Source of the DNA: Streptomyces sp. NBC_01335
Lineage (GTDB): Bacteria > Actinomycetota > Actinomycetes > Streptomycetales > Streptomycetaceae
Length of the DNA stretch: 64,000 nucleotides
Assembly: GCF_035953295.1 (NCBI RefSeq)
Contig: NZ_CP108370.1
Coordinates: 4,989,001-5,053,000, forward strand
Direction of reading: 5' to 3'
Part shown: positions 62,424 to 64,000 of the stretch, piece after piece
How the letters are laid out: each line of letters opens with the position of its first letter
How positions within the stretch are numbered: the first letter of the stretch is position 1
The notes under the pieces: model-generated
Databases searched by the model: none
Seen by the model: only the letters and a program-made list of their open reading frames with translations
What the model was told of the DNA's origin: nothing
Translations under genes and position numbers: made by a program

Positions 62424-62957
62424 GTGGTGCGCAGACCGGTGGCCGTCGTGACCGCGCTCGTGCTCCTCGCCGAGGCCGTGGGGGTGGCGATCGTCAACAC
62501 CGTCCTCGCCACCGTGGCGGAGAACCAGAACATGTCGCTGGCCGGACTGGAGCCCGGGGCCATGAGCACCGGCGCCTGGGTGATGGGCGGCGCCTCGGCG
62601 GCCCTGCTGGTCGTCGTCGCGCTCGTCGCGCTGACCGCCGCCGTACGCGACCGCTCCCCGGGCCGGGTGGGCCGGTTCGCCCTGATCCTCACCGCCGTCG
62701 CGCACGGGGTGCTCGGAGCCCTGGCGGTGGGCCTGGTCGGCTGGTACGCCTTCGGCTGCCTGATGGTGGCGCTGGCGCTGCTCGTCGGCACGCTGATCGG
62801 GTACGGACCCGGGCGCCGGGCGCGCGGCACCGAGGGTGACGGTGGCGCCGGGGGTCCTGGCGGCCCTGGCGGCTTCGACGGTCCCGGGAGCTCCGAGGGC
62901 CGGGCCCCCGTGGCGGGGGCACCGGCTCCGCCTGTGATCAGTCCCACAACTCCGTGA
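62424..62957 (+). CDS. Membrane protein, function unknown
   Basis: 177 residues from GTG 62424 with AGGGGG upstream. Four hydrophobic segments ([77 protein letters not shown]) and a Gly/Pro-rich tail. Its last 20 bases overlap the end of maf on the other strand. Family not recognised. Confidence 0.75.
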   Translation: MVRRPVAVVTALVLLAEAVGVAIVNTVLATVAENQNMSLAGLEPGAMSTGAWVMGGASAALLVVVALVALTAAVRDRSPGRVGRFALILTAVAHGVLGALAVGLVGWYAFGCLMVALALLVGTLIGYGPGRRARGTEGDGGAGGPGGPGGFDGPGSSEGRAPVAGAPAPPVISPTTP

Positions 62958-63540
62958 CGGAGACGCCCAGTTCGCCGAGGAGGCGTCGCAGCAGCGGCAG
63001 TGAGAGCCCGATCACGTTGGAGTGGTCGCCCTCGATGGAGTCGATGAACGGGCCCGAGAGGCCGTCCAGGGTGAACGCCCCCGCGACGTGCAGCGGTTCG
63101 CCCGTGGCCACGTAGGCGGCGATCTCGGCGTCGGTGGGGTCGCCGAAGCGGACGACGGTGGACGCGGTCGCGGACGCCGTACGGCCGCTCGCCCTGTCGA
63201 TCACGCTGTGGCCGGTCCGCAACACTCCCGCGCGCCCCCGCATCGCCCGCCAGCGGGCCGTGGCCTCCTCGGCGTCGGCGGGCTTGCCCAGCGCCTCCCC
63301 GTCCAGGTCCAGCACCGAATCGCACCCCACGACCAGGGCCCCGTCCGTCTCCGGGAGCGCCGCCACCGCGGTCGCCTTCGCCTGCGCCAGTACGAGCGCC
63401 AGCTCGCCGGGGGTCGGGGCGGAGAGCGCGTCCTCGTCCACCCCGCTGACGATCTTCTCGGGGGCGAATCCCGCCTGTCGCAGGAGGCCGAGACGGGCGG
63501 GGGAGGCGGAGGCGAGCACGAGCCGGCGCTGAGCAGTCAT
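62938..63540 (-). CDS. maf: Maf-like nucleotide pyrophosphatase
   Basis: 200 residues. Maf/HAM1 family: [19 protein letters not shown], the substrate motif [20 protein letters not shown] and [20 protein letters not shown] followed by [10 protein letters not shown]. The family hydrolyses non-canonical or modified nucleoside triphosphates and affects septum formation in Bacillus when overproduced. It sits between accA2 and the beta-subunit genes, as in other streptomycetes. Confidence 0.93.
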   Translation of the reverse strand: MTAQRRLVLASASPARLGLLRQAGFAPEKIVSGVDEDALSAPTPGELALVLAQAKATAVAALPETDGALVVGCDSVLDLDGEALGKPADAEEATARWRAMRGRAGVLRTGHSVIDRASGRTASATASTVVRFGDPTDAEIAAYVATGEPLHVAGAFTLDGLSGPFIDSIEGDHSNVIGLSLPLLRRLLGELGVSVTELWD

Positions 63541-63737
63541 GCGGGCCATCGTAGGTCCCCGGGCGGGTGCGGTCCCGGCCGTCGGGCTCCTCGTGCGGCC
63601 CGCCTCGGCGCGGTGGCCGCAGGGCGCCGGGGCCCCTTCCGCACGGCGGGTGAGGGGTCGCCGGGCCCTTCTTCCCCGCGTGCGTGGGTACTTCCGCCGT
63701 CCGGCCGCGGAAGAGGCGCCTTGACGTGCCCGGACCA

Positions 63738-63762
63738 TTCAATGCATCATTGAACTAGTTCA
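63738..63762. promoter_or_regulatory. Nested operator upstream of the GntR gene
   Basis: TTCAATG-CAT-CATTGAA (63738-63754) is a perfect dyad. It overlaps a second one, TGAACTAGTTCA (63751-63762). A -35-like TTGACG lies at 63721-63726. Probably autoregulation by the YtrA-type protein. Confidence 0.65.
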
Positions 63763-63785
63763 TTGGTCATACGGGAGGTGACGCC

Positions 63786-64000
63786 ATGGGGTTCGCCTTC
63801 CGGATCGACCGGCGCAGCGGCGTGCCGAACTACGTCCAGATCATCCAGCAGGTGCAGCAGGCGCTCCGGCTGGGTCTGCTGAAGCCGGGAGACCGGCTGC
63901 CCACCGCCCGGGCGGTGGTGGAGGCGACGGCGCTCAACCCCAACACCGTGCTCAAGGCCTACCGCGAGCTGGAGTCCCAGGGGTTGGTCGAGACCCGGCG
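63786..64000 (+). CDS. GntR-family regulator, YtrA type (3' part beyond window)
   Basis: 71 complete codons from ATG 63786, preceded by GGGAGG. The winged helix is evident: PNYVQIIQQVQQALRLGLLK, PGDRLPTARAVVEATALNPN and TVLKAYRELESQGLVETRR. YtrA-type proteins are short, often the first gene of an ABC-transporter operon, and repress it. What follows here cannot be seen. Confidence 0.88.
   Translation, partial: MGFAFRIDRRSGVPNYVQIIQQVQQALRLGLLKPGDRLPTARAVVEATALNPNTVLKAYRELESQGLVETR

Overview
The window is a stretch of a Streptomyces chromosome. GC is very high, codons end almost always in G or C, GTG starts are common, and gene content and order match the core-chromosome segment that carries sdhCDAB, the afsQ1-afsQ2-sigQ locus and accA2 in Streptomyces coelicolor (its SCO48xx to SCO49xx region, from memory). 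I found about 61 protein genes, no rRNA or tRNA gene, no CRISPR array and no intact insertion sequence.

Layout. 1-9.3 kb: end of a small membrane protein, an MFS exporter with a divergent MarR regulator, the succinate dehydrogenase operon sdhCDAB (minus strand), a ureidoimidazoline (OHCU) decarboxylase and a GH20 hexosaminidase lipoprotein. 9.6-18.4 kb: hypothetical genes, an ECF sigma factor with a membrane-anchored partner, an L,D-transpeptidase, a FAD monooxygenase with a divergent TetR repressor and two clear operators, and an acyltransferase. 18.6-25.9 kb: a nonulosonic (sialic-like) acid glycopolymer cluster with a NeuA-HAD fusion, NeuB and four glycosyltransferase-like genes. 26.2-27.4 kb: an M20 amidohydrolase.

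27.8-35.0 kb: a nucleoside uptake and salvage block (Bmp lipoprotein, two-domain ABC ATPase, two permeases, cytidine deaminase, thymidine phosphorylase). It continues functionally with add (40.9 kb), udk (47.7 kb), deoC (51.3 kb), a phosphohexomutase (53.2 kb) and punA (55.0 kb). Five of these transcription units carry the same palindrome, consensus TCTACGCGCGTAGA, at their promoters, and three of those promoters look leaderless. This scattered nucleoside regulon is the most interesting signal in the window.

35.5-48.8 kb: a SigG-type ECF sigma factor, an MFS/LysR divergent pair, a DUF2238 membrane protein, an alpha/beta hydrolase without its nucleophile, small secreted proteins, PspC and VanZ-like membrane proteins, and the AfsQ1/AfsQ2/SigQ system with a textbook AfsQ1 box between sigQ and afsQ1. 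48.9-64.0 kb: a tandem pair of aldehyde dehydrogenases (one truncated and without catalytic residues), deoC, the mutase, punA, a gamma-glutamylcyclotransferase-like protein, LpdA-type quinone reductase, a DeoR regulator, a TetR regulator, the biotin carboxylase/BCCP subunit accA2, Maf, and the start of a YtrA-type GntR regulator preceded by a nested palindrome.
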